Part shown: positions 63,806 through 64,000 of the stretch, in pieces
Layout: the number at the start of each line of letters is the position of its first letter
How positions within the stretch are numbered: the first letter of the stretch is position 1
Assembly (NCBI GenBank): GCA_020161245.1
Contig: JAIUOK010000012.1
Location: 22,587-86,586 of the forward strand
DNA from: Actinomycetota bacterium
GTDB taxonomy: Bacteria; Actinomycetota; Actinomycetes; S36-B12; CAIYMF01
Direction of reading: 5' to 3'
Length of the DNA stretch: 64,000 nucleotides
Made by a program: the position numbers and the translations under genes
The notes under the pieces: model-generated
Told to the model about the DNA's origin: nothing
What the model saw: the letters and a program-made list of their open reading frames with translations, nothing else
Database searches by the model: none

Positions 63806-64000
63806 CCGGCAACCGACGCGCCCTGGCGCTGCGCTGCCGGGCCAAGGGCCACATCGTCGCCACGGTCGACATCGACCCCGACGGCGTCGCCTGGCTCACC
63901 GTCCCCCGGCCCAGCGTCGCCGAGAAGCGGGGCGACGTCATCGGCCACGACCGACGGGGCCGCTACGGACCCGGCGTGACGAACCTCAACCAGCTCCAAG
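63802..64000 (+). CDS. Hypothetical protein overlapping the integrase, cut by the window end
   Basis: 66 codons are visible from an ATG that overlaps the recombinase stop by 4 bases. The protein starts MTGNRRALALRCRAKGHIVA and continues with a small beta-rich, basic stretch ending GVTNLNQLQ at the edge. The opening resembles short zinc- or nucleic-acid-related proteins of actinobacterial elements, but I cannot name a family. Coupling suggests it is expressed with the integrase. Confidence 0.6.
   Translation, partial: MTGNRRALALRCRAKGHIVATVDIDPDGVAWLTVPRPSVAEKRGDVIGHDRRGRYGPGVTNLNQLQ

Overview
The window reads as the chromosome of a high-GC actinobacterium. GC is very high, third codon positions are almost always G or C, GTG starts are frequent, and many genes begin 6 to 8 bases after a TANNNT box, as leaderless genes do. 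Gene content and order match a conserved actinobacterial backbone. From memory of reference genomes, the block recalls Mycobacterium tuberculosis Rv2674-Rv2701 (msrB, hemQ, hemY, hemE, RNase D, dxs1, RNA methyltransferase, ceoB/ceoC, DUF3159, OB-fold, DUF3710, dut, DUF3093, DUF4193, suhB) and the Streptomyces region from the topoisomerase IV gene to hemQ. I cannot place it to genus.

Layout. 1-7 kb: a truncated type II topoisomerase A subunit, a membrane protein and a pseudouridine-catabolism pair on the minus strand, divergent from a GNAT/acyl-CoA-synthetase fusion. 6.9-7.5 kb: a repeat-rich noncoding block. 7.5-16 kb: two MFS transporters, GNAT, DUF5998, thymidine kinase, sulfurtransferase, SepH, ferrochelatase, SuhB-type phosphatase. 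16-22.7 kb: gamma-carbonic anhydrase, several small conserved proteins of unknown function, and dUTPase. 22.7-27.4 kb: a potassium module of two RCK/TrkA subunits divergent from a KimA-type transporter followed by an RNA methyltransferase. 27.4-31 kb: VOC protein and aconitase. 31-36 kb: xylose-type ABC importer with a ROK regulator. 36-40 kb: dxs, aldo/keto reductase, conserved hypothetical. 40-48 kb: beta-oxidation pair, heterodimeric ABC exporter, DNA alkylation repair protein. 48-50 kb: EfeU iron permease with a cupredoxin-only EfeO behind an iron box. 50-57.5 kb: RNase D, LuxR regulator, DUF3000, hemE, DUF4349 lipoprotein, hemG/cgoX and hemQ. 57.5-62.8 kb: APH-fold kinase, MOSC protein, secreted glycine-rich/FN3/OmpA protein, MsrB, LigD-type polymerase. 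From 62.9 kb a tyrosine recombinase overlaps another gene that runs off the end, probably the start of an integrated element.

How the genes work together. Ferrochelatase (13.9 kb), HemE (52.8 kb), HemG/CgoX (55.2 kb) and HemQ (56.7 kb) are four steps of the coproporphyrin-dependent haem route. EfeU with the EfeO-like lipoprotein, under a DtxR/IdeR-type box, would bring in iron. XylFGH and the ROK regulator form a sugar uptake and sensing unit beside dxs. Dut and Tdk serve thymidylate supply.

Noncoding structure is a main point of interest. I see two families of short palindromic repeats, one of 43 nt (three copies) and one of 49 nt (two copies), and a perfect 52-bp palindrome filling a convergent gap. 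There are also good operator candidates before aconitase, efeU, fadA and xylF. I recognised no tRNA, rRNA, CRISPR array, riboswitch or complete insertion sequence.
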